A DNA stretch of 6,682 nt from JBBQKP01 sp038326995 (GCA_038326995.1 JBBQKP010000191.1:1-6682), one strand, 5' to 3'. Shown: positions 1 to 6,378, counted from the first letter of the stretch. Program-made: numbers and translations. Notes: a model not told the origin generated them from the letters alone.

Positions 1-137
1 GGATAATCAACCACGCCCGAGACGCCCGAGATACACGATCGCGCGAACGCTTCGCTTCCAATTCCGTTGGGCGACACCACGCCGATGCCCGTCACCACGA
101 CACGAATCGGCGAGGGCAAAGAGTTTAAAAACATCAT
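1..137 (-). CDS. fabF: Beta-ketoacyl-ACP synthase (FabF/KAS II-like), N-terminal fragment
   Basis: Only the first 45 codons are inside the window; the gene continues past the left edge. The visible protein reads RVVVTGIGVVSPNGIGSEAF from about residue 12. This is the conserved first beta-strand and loop of the thiolase-fold condensing enzymes (KAS I/II), which extend a malonyl-ACP-primed chain in cytosolic fatty acid synthesis. The catalytic Cys-His-His residues lie outside the window, so FabF cannot be separated from FabB, a chain-length factor or a polyketide-type synthase. Two ATG codons are adjacent (137 and 134) and either could start translation. No Shine-Dalgarno sequence precedes them. 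The frame stays open upstream to a GTG at 218, but the extra residues do not resemble the family. The gene lies 105 nt downstream of the DUF2126 gene on the same strand, so read-through is possible. Confidence 0.8.
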   Translation of the reverse strand, partial: MMFLNSLPSPIRVVVTGIGVVSPNGIGSEAFARSCISGVSGVVDY

Positions 138-202
138 GAACGAAGGTAACAGTAACCGATCCAGCAAGGTTTCGTAGGAGATGATGTGGCGAATCGGGGA
201 AA

Positions 203-231
203 TGCTTAGCAGGCGCACTTATTTGCTTAGC
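203..231. repeat. Two 8-bp direct repeats, 21 bp apart, upstream of fabF
   Basis: TGCTTAGC occurs at 203-210 and again at 224-231, a 21-bp period or about two helical turns. Each copy contains the near-palindrome GCTTAGC. The pair lies in the 105-nt gap (138-242) between the DUF2126 stop codon and the fabF start, about 70-90 bp upstream of fabF. The spacing would suit two protein molecules bound on one face of the helix, but an 8-bp match in a short region can arise by chance. I see no convincing promoter or terminator elsewhere in this gap. Confidence 0.3.
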
Positions 232-242
232 TCAAAGTGAAT

Positions 243-3200
243 TCACTCCCTTCCGAACCGCATATCCAGCGTGTGCGGATACTCCGGGTTCACCACCAAT
301 GGCGGCACGGTCATGGGCGCGGAAATCTGCCCGGGCGTGTGGCCCCAAGGTGTGAAGCGCGTGACGCGGCGGGCCTCGGCCTCGAAGGCGTTCACCGGGA
401 ACGTGTCGTAATTTCGCCCGCCCGGATGAACGACATGATGCACGCATCCGCCGAGGCTTCGGCCGTTCCAGGTATCGAAGAGATCGAACACCAAAGGCGC
501 ATCGACGCCGATCGTCGGGTGCAGACAGTGCGACGGTTGCCAGGCGCGGAATCGAACGCCCGCGACGAACTGCCCGTGGACGCCCGTCGGTTGCAGCGGC
601 ACGCGTCGGCCGTTGCAGGTGACGACGAATCGGTCACCGCTCATGCCGTTGACCTTCACCTGCAATCGTTCGAGCGACGAATCCACTTCGCGCACTGTGC
701 CGCCGATGCCGGGGATTTCTCCCAGCGTCAGCCAGGGCTCGATCGCGTGCTTGAGCTCGATCTGAACGTCGCCCACCTGCACGCGACCGCACGTCGGGAA
801 ACGGAACTCGACGTGCGGCGCGAACCACTTGCGTTCGATCGCAAACCCGGCAGCAGCAAGGTCGTCGCAGATGCCGTCGAAGTCGCTCTCGATGTAGTGC
901 GGCAAGAGCATTTGATCGTGAAGGCGCGTGCCCCAGCGTGCCAGCGGCGCGGTGTAGGGCTTCTTCCAGAACCACGCGATCATGGCACGAAGCAGCAGTT
1001 GCTGAGTCAGGCTCATGCGCGGATGGGGCGGCATTTCGAAGCCGCGAAATTCGACTAGACCGAGCCGGCCCGTTGAACTTTCGGGCGCGTAAAGTTTGTC
1101 GATGCAGAACTCGGCGCGGTGCGTGTTGCCCGTCGCGTCGGTCAGGAGATTGCGAAAAAGACGATCGACAAGCCAGGGCGTGGTTCGGCCTTGTGATTGT
1201 TGACGCGATAGTTCTGCGAACGCGATTTCAAGTTCGTACACGCTGTCGTTGCGTGCTTCGTCGACGCGCGGCGACTGCGACGTCGGGCCGATGAACGTGC
1301 CGGAAAAAAGATACGAAAGCGAGGGATGATTGAGCCAGTAACCGATGAGCGATCGCAACAGATCGGGACGGCGCAAGAAGGGCGAATCGATCGGCGAGGC
1401 CGCACCCACGACGATGTGGTTGCCCCCGCCCGTGCCGGTGTGCTTGCCGTCGAGCATGAACTTTTCAGTTCCCAGGCGACTTTGCCTCGCGTCTTCGTAG
1501 AGCTTGTTCGTGATGTCGACGAGCTCTTTCCAGGTCGCGGCGGGCTGCGTGTTGACTTCGATCACGCCCGGGTCGGGTGTGACCTTGATCACGTTGATGC
1601 GCGGGTCGTGCGGCGGCGGAGTGCCTTCGATGATGACGGGCATCGACAGTGCCGCGGCCACGGTCTCGACATGTCGAATCAGATCAAGATATTCTTCGAT
1701 CGCGCGAAGCGGGGGCATGAAGACGTGGATTCGGCCGTTTCGGGTTTCAATCGCCATGGCCGTGCGGACGACCCACGCCGCCGACTGATTGACGCCGGGC
1801 GTCGCATCGCTTGGCGTCACATCATTCGGTAAGGCCGGCTCATCAAGCTGCTGCGGGTTGATCGTTTGCCGCGGCACTTCAGGTTGCGACGCGATGCGGG
1901 TTCGCAGCATGGGATTCTGTGCGGGATTCTGCTGTCGCGGCAAGACGCCCACCGCCGCCATCGGGTCGAGCGGAACGATAAACGGGTAATCATTTTTCGC
2001 GACCCACGGTAGAGAAGGAAGCGGCAACCGCAGGCCCAGCGGCGAATCGCCGGGGATGAGAGTCAGGTGCTGGCCGCGCAGCATCCACATTCCGCTTTGC
2101 CAGGCCGGGCCGTCTTTTTCGTAGTTGCGTTTGATGGGCAGGACGAATCCGCGTGGCGTTGACAGGCCGCGAGTGAAGACGTCGCGCATACGCTCGCGTT
2201 CTTCCTTGTCGTCCAGCTTCGAATCGGCCGGGTCGACGTTGAGCGGAAGCTTCCCTTCCTTCTGCAAGTAATAACCCGCATCCTCGAACGCGGGCATGAC
2301 GTAATCGGCCTTGACCTTGAGTTCGTGTGCGAGAGCGAGCGCGAACTGCTCGGCCTCTTTCACGCCGAAATCGGATTTGGTTTTGTCATCGGCGATGAGA
2401 CCGGGACTGTGCCAAATCGGCGCGCCGTCTCTTCGCCAGTAGCACGCCAGCGCCCATCGCGGCAGCGACTCGCCCGGATACCACTTGCCCTGTCCGTAAA
2501 ACAGCAGCCCGCCCGGCGCGAACGTCTTTTGCAGCCGCTTGATCAGCACTTCAGATCGATCGCGCTTGGCCGGACCGACGGCGGCGGTGTTCCATTCCGG
2601 CCCTTCCATGTCGTCGATGCTGACGAACGTCGGCTCGCCGCCCATGGTCAGACGCACGTCAGAGAGAGTGAGCTGCCTGTCGATGTCATGGCCCAGCGCT
2701 TCAATGCGCGTCCACTCTTCGTCGGTGTAAGGCTTGGTCACGCGCGGGTCTTCGTGAATGCGCGTGACGGTCATCTCATGCGTAAATTCCACCTTGCAAG
2801 GATCCAGTGCGCCGCTGATGGGCGCGGCACTGAATGGCTCGGGAGTGGCCGCGACGGGGATATGCCCTTCGCCCGTCAACAGGCCGCTGGTCGGATCAAG
2901 CCCGACCCAACCCGCGCCGGGCAGATACGCTTCGGTCCAGGCGTGCAAGTCAGTAAAATCGACGGCCGTGCCCGACGGGCCGTCGAGCGACTTTTCGTCG
3001 GGCTTGAGCTGCACGAGATACCCGCTGCAAAATCGCGACGCGATGCCAAGATGTCGCAAAATCTGACACAGCAGCCACGCACTGTCGCGGCACGACCCGG
3101 ACCGCTTGTTTAGCGTCTCTTCAGGCGTCTGCACGCCCGGCTCCATGCGGATCGTATAGCTCGTCTCGCGCTGCAGCCTCTGATTGAGCGCGACCAGAAA

Positions 3201-3629
3201 ATTCGTCGTCTGCGTCCTTACTTTTGTGACCTGACTAAGCCACTGCGCGAGCTCCGCAGAGAGCGGCAAGGTGTGCAGGAACGGCGCGAGTTCCGTCTTG
3301 AGCCAGGGCTCATATTCGAACGGAAAAAACTCGGCCTGCGGTTCGAGGAAATAATCAAACGGATTGATCACCGTCATGTCGGCGACGAGATCGACGGTGA
3401 TGCTGAACCGGTCCGTCTGTTCAGGAATCACGACCCTCGCCAGATAATTGCTCTGCGGGTCCTGCTGCCAGTTAATGAAATGTTTTTCGGGCTCGATACG
3501 CAGGCTGTACGAGCGCACGGGCGTGCGACTGTGCGGGGCAGGGCGAAGCCGAATGATCTGCGGGCCCAGGTTGATGAGGCGGTCGTAGTGGTAGACCGTT
3601 TTGTGGTGGATCGAGACGAGAATCGCCAT
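243..3629 (-). CDS. Transglutaminase-like / DUF2126 (COG4196-type) fusion protein, predicted amidoligase
   Basis: This 1128-residue protein is complete. Residues 1-110 look like the bacterial transglutaminase N-terminal beta region (TVYHYDRLINLGPQIIRLRP). Residues 140-250 form the transglutaminase-like core, with triad candidates C180 (GSCRD), H229 (LHAW) and D245 (GLDPTSG). From about residue 320 the DUF2126 region starts (LTMGGEPTFVSIDD). It continues with EVNTQPA at 691, GKHTGTGGGNHIVVG near 728-742, and EFRGFEMPPHPRM near 860-872, and ends in the usual TLD-type tail. Comparative work has grouped this region with glutamine-synthetase-fold amidoligases; I recall this and did not test it. 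The likely role is forming or breaking peptide or amide bonds on an unknown substrate. There is no signal peptide, so it is probably cytosolic. I chose ATG 3629 because family similarity begins there and AGAAGG (3637-3642) sits 7 nt upstream. Residues 564-615 are a Pro/Gln/Asn-rich linker. Confidence 0.9.
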   Translation of the reverse strand: MAILVSIHHKTVYHYDRLINLGPQIIRLRPAPHSRTPVRSYSLRIEPEKHFINWQQDPQSNYLARVVIPEQTDRFSITVDLVADMTVINPFDYFLEPQAEFFPFEYEPWLKTELAPFLHTLPLSAELAQWLSQVTKVRTQTTNFLVALNQRLQRETSYTIRMEPGVQTPEETLNKRSGSCRDSAWLLCQILRHLGIASRFCSGYLVQLKPDEKSLDGPSGTAVDFTDLHAWTEAYLPGAGWVGLDPTSGLLTGEGHIPVAATPEPFSAAPISGALDPCKVEFTHEMTVTRIHEDPRVTKPYTDEEWTRIEALGHDIDRQLTLSDVRLTMGGEPTFVSIDDMEGPEWNTAAVGPAKRDRSEVLIKRLQKTFAPGGLLFYGQGKWYPGESLPRWALACYWRRDGAPIWHSPGLIADDKTKSDFGVKEAEQFALALAHELKVKADYVMPAFEDAGYYLQKEGKLPLNVDPADSKLDDKEERERMRDVFTRGLSTPRGFVLPIKRNYEKDGPAWQSGMWMLRGQHLTLIPGDSPLGLRLPLPSLPWVAKNDYPFIVPLDPMAAVGVLPRQQNPAQNPMLRTRIASQPEVPRQTINPQQLDEPALPNDVTPSDATPGVNQSAAWVVRTAMAIETRNGRIHVFMPPLRAIEEYLDLIRHVETVAAALSMPVIIEGTPPPHDPRINVIKVTPDPGVIEVNTQPAATWKELVDITNKLYEDARQSRLGTEKFMLDGKHTGTGGGNHIVVGAASPIDSPFLRRPDLLRSLIGYWLNHPSLSYLFSGTFIGPTSQSPRVDEARNDSVYELEIAFAELSRQQSQGRTTPWLVDRLFRNLLTDATGNTHRAEFCIDKLYAPESSTGRLGLVEFRGFEMPPHPRMSLTQQLLLRAMIAWFWKKPYTAPLARWGTRLHDQMLLPHYIESDFDGICDDLAAAGFAIERKWFAPHVEFRFPTCGRVQVGDVQIELKHAIEPWLTLGEIPGIGGTVREVDSSLERLQVKVNGMSGDRFVVTCNGRRVPLQPTGVHGQFVAGVRFRAWQPSHCLHPTIGVDAPLVFDLFDTWNGRSLGGCVHHVVHPGGRNYDTFPVNAFEAEARRVTRFTPWGHTPGQISAPMTVPPLVVNPEYPHTLDMRFGRE

Positions 3630-3636
3630 GCTTCGG

Positions 3637-3642
3637 CCTTCT
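3637..3642 (-). promoter_or_regulatory. Ribosome binding site deciding the DUF2126 gene start
   Basis: Read on the minus strand, this is AGAAGG, 7 nt before the ATG at 3629. It supports that start over the in-frame ATG at 3725. The latter is preceded by AAAGAGG with no spacer and would add 32 residues that do not resemble the family. Confidence 0.55.
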
Positions 3643-3741
3643 GGGGTGAACGGTGTCGCGGTTGAATCAAGCGTAACGAGAAAGTGATGGATAGAGTAGC
3701 GAAACGGGTTCGACCTGCATGTCATCCTCTTTCTTGAGTGA

Positions 3742-3769
3742 ATTATAATAGCAAGTGCTCCTGCAAGTT
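3742..3769 (-). promoter_or_regulatory. Candidate sigma-70-type promoter for the DUF2126 gene
   Basis: On the minus strand there is a perfect TATAAT -10 box (3742-3747). A weak -35-like AACTTG (3764-3769) lies 16 nt further upstream. Transcription would start near 3735, giving a leader of about 105 nt to the chosen ATG at 3629. The -10 is exact but the -35 is poor, so another sigma factor or an activator is possible. An imperfect palindrome (3765-3781) overlaps the -35. Confidence 0.4.
3744..3749 (+). promoter_or_regulatory. Candidate -10 box for pyk, sharing a palindrome with the opposite promoter
   Basis: The plus strand also reads TATAAT here because ATTATAAT (3742-3749) is its own reverse complement. 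No good -35 is visible about 17 nt upstream (3721-3726 is GTCATC). If used, transcription would start near 3756 and give pyk a leader of roughly 97 nt. A second, weaker -10-like CATAAT lies at 3837-3842, only 10 nt before the pyk ATG. Confidence 0.3.
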
Positions 3770-3781
3770 TATCGTGAACTT
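3765..3781. repeat. Imperfect 17-bp palindrome in the divergent intergenic region
   Basis: AAGTTTA (3765-3771) and TGAACTT (3775-3781) are inverted around TCG, with one G-T mismatch. The element overlaps the -35-like hexamer of the minus-strand promoter and lies just after the expected plus-strand start. It could be an operator for both genes or a small leader hairpin. Chance occurrence is also plausible. Confidence 0.25.
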
Positions 3782-3852
3782 CAGAGTGTGCGTGCTTGAG
3801 AGAAAGCTCGCCTCTTTCCCACGCGGCTGAATTATTCATAATCGCGTTCACG

Positions 3853-5361
3853 ATGATCCGAACGAAGATTGTGGCGACGATGGGACCCGCGGTCGGCACG
3901 CCGGAAATGCTCACCGAGCTCTTCCGGGCCGGGTGCGATGTGTGCAGGCTGAATTTTTCTCACGGCTCACCGACCGCCCACCTCGCGTCGCTTCACATGA
4001 TCCGAGACATCGCAAGAAAAATGAGCGAACCCATCGCCGTGCTGGGCGATCTTTGTGGGCCGAAAATTCGACTGGGCGATGTCACCGATTATGACGGCCT
4101 GGGCGGCATTCCGATCTCCGCGGGTGACCAACTCGTCATTCAGCGCGGCACGGTCGTGGGCACGCGAAACATCGTCGACGGACGCGGCGAAATCATCGCA
4201 TCGAGCACCTACAGCGGCATCGTCGACGACGTGCAGGTCGGCCATCGTGTCTTCATCGAGGACGGCCTGTTTCGATTCCTCTGTGTCGACAAAACTTACA
4301 GCGAAATCCGCATGAACTGCCTCGCGGGCGGCGTCCTCAAACGCCGCAAGGGCATCAATCTGCCCGACAGCATAGTCAATATTCCCTCCATCACCGACGA
4401 AGATTGGAGCTATGTCGACTGGGCGATCGACAACGATCTTGATTATCTGGCGCTGTCTTTCGTGCGAAACAGTGCCGACCTTGAACTGTTGCAGCGGCAC
4501 CTGAACAACCGCGCCAGCGACATTCATATGATCGCCAAGATCGAGAAGCACGAAGCGATTCTCGACATTCACAATATCCTGGATAACTGCCACGGCCTGA
4601 TGGTCGCCCGCGGCGATCTGGGCGTCGAGCTCGACGTCGCGACCGTGCCGATCCACCAGAAAGAGCTCATTCGCCTTGCCAAAGCCGCGGCCAAGCCGGT
4701 CATTGTCGCCACGCAGATGCTGCAGAGCATGGTCGAGAATTCCAGCCCGACCCGGGCCGAGGTGAGCGACGTCGCCAACGCGATTTTCGACGGCACCGAC
4801 GCGGTCATGCTCAGCAATGAAACCGCGACGGGCAAGTGGCCCACCTTCGCCGTCAGCATGATGCAGCACATTGCCGAGGTCAGCGAAGCCTGGCAAAGCA
4901 AGAACGAACTCACCTCGCCGCAGGTCGCGCAGAAGCCAGACACCGGCAGCACGATGGTCCTGTCGTCGGCGGCGGGAAGCGCGGTCGCGCAGCTCTCGAA
5001 ACTGATGGACGTGCAGCTTGTCGTCGTCTATTCACAGTCCGGCGCGACAGCTCGAATCTTCGCCAAGCAAAGGCTCAGTGTGCCGGTCATCGCGCTCTCT
5101 TCCGACGAACGCGCTTTGCGAAAAATGAGCCTGCTGTTCGGCGTGAAGCCTCTGCTGATGGACCCGCCGGACAATCTTGATGATCTGGTCGATCGCGTGA
5201 ACGCACTCGTGCGCGAGAAGAAACTCGCCGCCGACGGAAATCGTATCGTCATCGTCGGCGGTGCGGCGTTCGGCACGCCCGGCACGCGCAACGCCATCGT
5301 CATCCACACCGTCGGCCAGGCGTTTCAGCCCTCATACGATTCCAGCGTCATCTCAGTCTAA
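3853..5361 (+). CDS. pyk: Pyruvate kinase
   Basis: This complete 502-residue enzyme transfers phosphate from phosphoenolpyruvate to ADP, the last step of glycolysis, in the cytosol. Family motifs run the full length: RTKIVATMGPA (3-13), CRLNFSHGS (31-39), GDLCGPKIRLG (65-75), MIAKIEKHEA (226-235) with catalytic K229 and metal ligand E231, VARGDLGVE (251-259) with D255, VATQML (285-290) with T287, and PTRAEVSDVANA (299-310). The B domain is about 72-170 and the C domain about 365-487, followed by a 15-residue tail. The potassium-site motif has L67, K71 and L74, the pattern of potassium-independent enzymes. MLSNETATG has N322 where Gly or Ala is more usual. I chose ATG 3853 because homology begins there; an upstream in-frame TTG at 3796 is unlikely. 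No Shine-Dalgarno is present. The lipoprotein gene follows after 19 nt. The gene is divergent from the DUF2126 gene. Confidence 0.97.
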   Translation: MIRTKIVATMGPAVGTPEMLTELFRAGCDVCRLNFSHGSPTAHLASLHMIRDIARKMSEPIAVLGDLCGPKIRLGDVTDYDGLGGIPISAGDQLVIQRGTVVGTRNIVDGRGEIIASSTYSGIVDDVQVGHRVFIEDGLFRFLCVDKTYSEIRMNCLAGGVLKRRKGINLPDSIVNIPSITDEDWSYVDWAIDNDLDYLALSFVRNSADLELLQRHLNNRASDIHMIAKIEKHEAILDIHNILDNCHGLMVARGDLGVELDVATVPIHQKELIRLAKAAAKPVIVATQMLQSMVENSSPTRAEVSDVANAIFDGTDAVMLSNETATGKWPTFAVSMMQHIAEVSEAWQSKNELTSPQVAQKPDTGSTMVLSSAAGSAVAQLSKLMDVQLVVVYSQSGATARIFAKQRLSVPVIALSSDERALRKMSLLFGVKPLLMDPPDNLDDLVDRVNALVREKKLAADGNRIVIVGGAAFGTPGTRNAIVIHTVGQAFQPSYDSSVISV

Positions 5362-5380
5362 GTTTCCGCTCGAGGACCAC

Positions 5381-6115
5381 ATGAACATACGAACTCAAAA
5401 CATCAGTAGCACGGTCTTCAATCTGGAATCTTCGAATCTAAAATTCGTTTCGAGACCGCTCGTTTTTTTACAACTCAAAGCCGCTCACAGTGCTTTTGGT
5501 CTTCTTCTGCTCGCCGCACTTTCGGTCACTTCGGGTTGCAACACCGCTGCGACGTCTTCTTCGAGTGAAGAACCGAAAACCGCAGCGCAGCTCTATGAAC
5601 CCGCGCCCACACGCTCGCCTCAATCCGGCAACTTTGAAAAGCTCTGGACCGCTTCGGAAGATGCGACGCGAGACCTGCTGTTTGTGCTCGACCGACGCGA
5701 CCGGCGCAGCGGCGTCATCACCACGCTTCCTCTGACCGCGGCGCAGTGGTTCGAGCCCTGGAGGCAAGACAATCAGACGATCGGCGATGTCGGCGTGTCA
5801 TCGCTTTCCACGCTCCGCCGCACCGTGAGGCTTGAGTTTACACGTGCGGGCGATCAAGAGAATTCGGCATGGTCGGTCGCACCTAAAGTGCTGGTCGAGC
5901 GACAGGCCCGCGTCGAGAATCGTTTGACAAGCTCTACGCAGTATCGTGCCGCGTTCCGTACTTCTGCAGCCGCCGCGGCGAGTGCGTCCAGAGGCAACGC
6001 GATGCAGGACGCCGACGAGCCAGTGGCCGGGTCGTCGTACTGGTATCCTGTCGCGCGCGACGCCGCCTTGGAGCGCGAAATCGCCCGGCGGATCGAACAG
6101 CGCATGCGCGGTTAA
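5381..6115 (+). CDS. Small predicted lipoprotein, planctomycete-type, unknown function
   Basis: This 244-residue protein has no function I recognise. Residues 1-33 form an unusually long polar start. A hydrophobic stretch (about 36-49, with GLLLLAALSV) leads to TSGC, making C53 the likely lipidated cysteine. Thr at the -3 position is atypical but tolerated. A Ser/Pro/Thr-rich tether (54-82) follows, then a conserved-looking core (84-195) with FEKLW, DRRDRRSGVITT, FEPWR and SLSTLRRTVR. After it come an Ala-rich run (195-202) and a charged C-terminal helix. I associate this core pattern with small planctomycete lipoproteins; that is from memory. It is probably anchored to a membrane facing the periplasm. 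GAGGA (5372-5376) lies a few nt before ATG 5381 and supports the start. It begins 19 nt after pyk, so the two are probably co-transcribed, though no functional link is evident. Confidence 0.75.
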   Translation: MNIRTQNISSTVFNLESSNLKFVSRPLVFLQLKAAHSAFGLLLLAALSVTSGCNTAATSSSSEEPKTAAQLYEPAPTRSPQSGNFEKLWTASEDATRDLLFVLDRRDRRSGVITTLPLTAAQWFEPWRQDNQTIGDVGVSSLSTLRRTVRLEFTRAGDQENSAWSVAPKVLVERQARVENRLTSSTQYRAAFRTSAAAAASASRGNAMQDADEPVAGSSYWYPVARDAALEREIARRIEQRMRG

Positions 6116-6163
6116 CCTTTTGGCGATTAAAATAAATCCCAGTACGTTGCCTCGCACGACTCT

Positions 6164-6188
6164 GAAGGGCGTCATTCTGTGACGCTTC
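6164..6188 (+). terminator. Weak stem-loop downstream of the pyk-lipoprotein unit
   Basis: GCGTCA (6169-6174) and TGACGC (6180-6185) pair around a 5-nt loop. GAA/TTC (6164-6166 and 6186-6188) can extend the stem past a 2-nt bulge. It begins 48 nt after the lipoprotein stop. No run of T follows, so it is not a classic intrinsic terminator. It may slow polymerase or protect the 3' end of the message. Confidence 0.3.
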
Positions 6189-6208
6189 TGCTGAGCCTTC
6201 GGTTCCCC

Positions 6209-6227
6209 GGCGGCAGTGACTGTCGCC
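6209..6227 (+). terminator. GC-rich stem-loop, possible terminator lacking a T tract
   Basis: GGCGGCAG (6209-6216) pairs with CTGTCGCC (6220-6227) around a TGA loop, giving 8 bp with one G-U pair (6213-6223). The G-U pair forms only in plus-strand RNA, which fits a role at the end of the pyk-lipoprotein transcript. The following bases (CTCCAAATCTTTC) are only mildly T-rich. Confidence 0.4.
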
Positions 6228-6249
6228 CTCCAAATCTTTCGGTACGAAA

Positions 6250-6276
6250 TTTACTACGATCCAAAAAATCTCTAAT
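6250..6276 (+). promoter_or_regulatory. Tentative promoter for anmK
   Basis: TTTACT (6250-6255) and TCTAAT (6271-6276, five of six matches to the -10 consensus) are separated by 15 nt, shorter than ideal. If used, the message would start near 6283 and include the nested inverted repeat at 6301-6378 in a leader of roughly 140 nt. Confidence 0.2.
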
Positions 6277-6300
6277 TTGTGCACTCTCTTTCGCCGCCGA

Positions 6301-6378
6301 TGTCCGGCCCGTCCGGCAGAACATTTTCCTTCTGCTTTTGAAAATGAATTATTTCACAGCGCGCGGACGGGCTGGACA
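6301..6378 (+). other. Nested inverted repeat, possible structured leader RNA or small repeat element
   Basis: The left arm TGTCCGGCCCGTCCG (6301-6315) is complementary to CGGACGGGCTGGACA (6364-6378) over 15 positions. The one exception is G6306 opposite T6373, which is a G-U pair in plus-strand RNA but a C-A mismatch on the minus strand. Inside, CATTTTC (6322-6328) pairs perfectly with GAAAATG (6340-6346) around an 11-nt loop. The result is a two-level hairpin 78 nt long, ending 46 nt before the anmK ATG. No T tract follows on either strand, so it is not a standard terminator. It could be a cis-regulatory leader, an ncRNA, or a short repetitive element: the ends are TG...CA, but no target duplication is visible. 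Confidence 0.5.

Noticed and set aside
237..1058. Long plus-strand open frame of 273 codons opposite the DUF2126 gene
   Set aside because: It lies entirely antisense to strongly conserved coding sequence, and its translation is Arg/Ala/His-rich with no recognisable motif. It is a codon-bias shadow.
2325..3113. Plus-strand open frame of 262 codons opposite the transglutaminase part of the DUF2126 gene
   Set aside because: It is antisense to the conserved catalytic region, with arginine-rich, motif-free translation and no ribosome site.
3630..3725. Longer DUF2126 protein starting at ATG 3725
   Set aside because: The 32 extra residues do not look like the family, and AGAAGG is well placed for ATG 3629. 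The closeness of 3725 to the -10 box leaves a small chance of a near-leaderless start.
3796..3852. Pyruvate kinase start at TTG 3796
   Set aside because: The 19 extra residues are not typical, and the family begins directly with the R-TKIVAT-GPA segment that ATG 3853 supplies.
3967..4896. Minus-strand open frame of 309 codons opposite pyruvate kinase
   Set aside because: The opposite strand is unmistakable pyruvate kinase. The translation is Asp/Val/His-rich, as expected from reversed GC-biased codons.
5463..5469. Run of seven T bases in the lipoprotein gene as a slippage or phase-variation site
   Set aside because: The gene is open in one frame through the run, and no other frame gives a better signal peptide or product. 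Seven T bases are too weak a case alone.
6301..6378. Calling the nested repeat an intrinsic terminator
   Set aside because: No T tract follows the stem on either strand.
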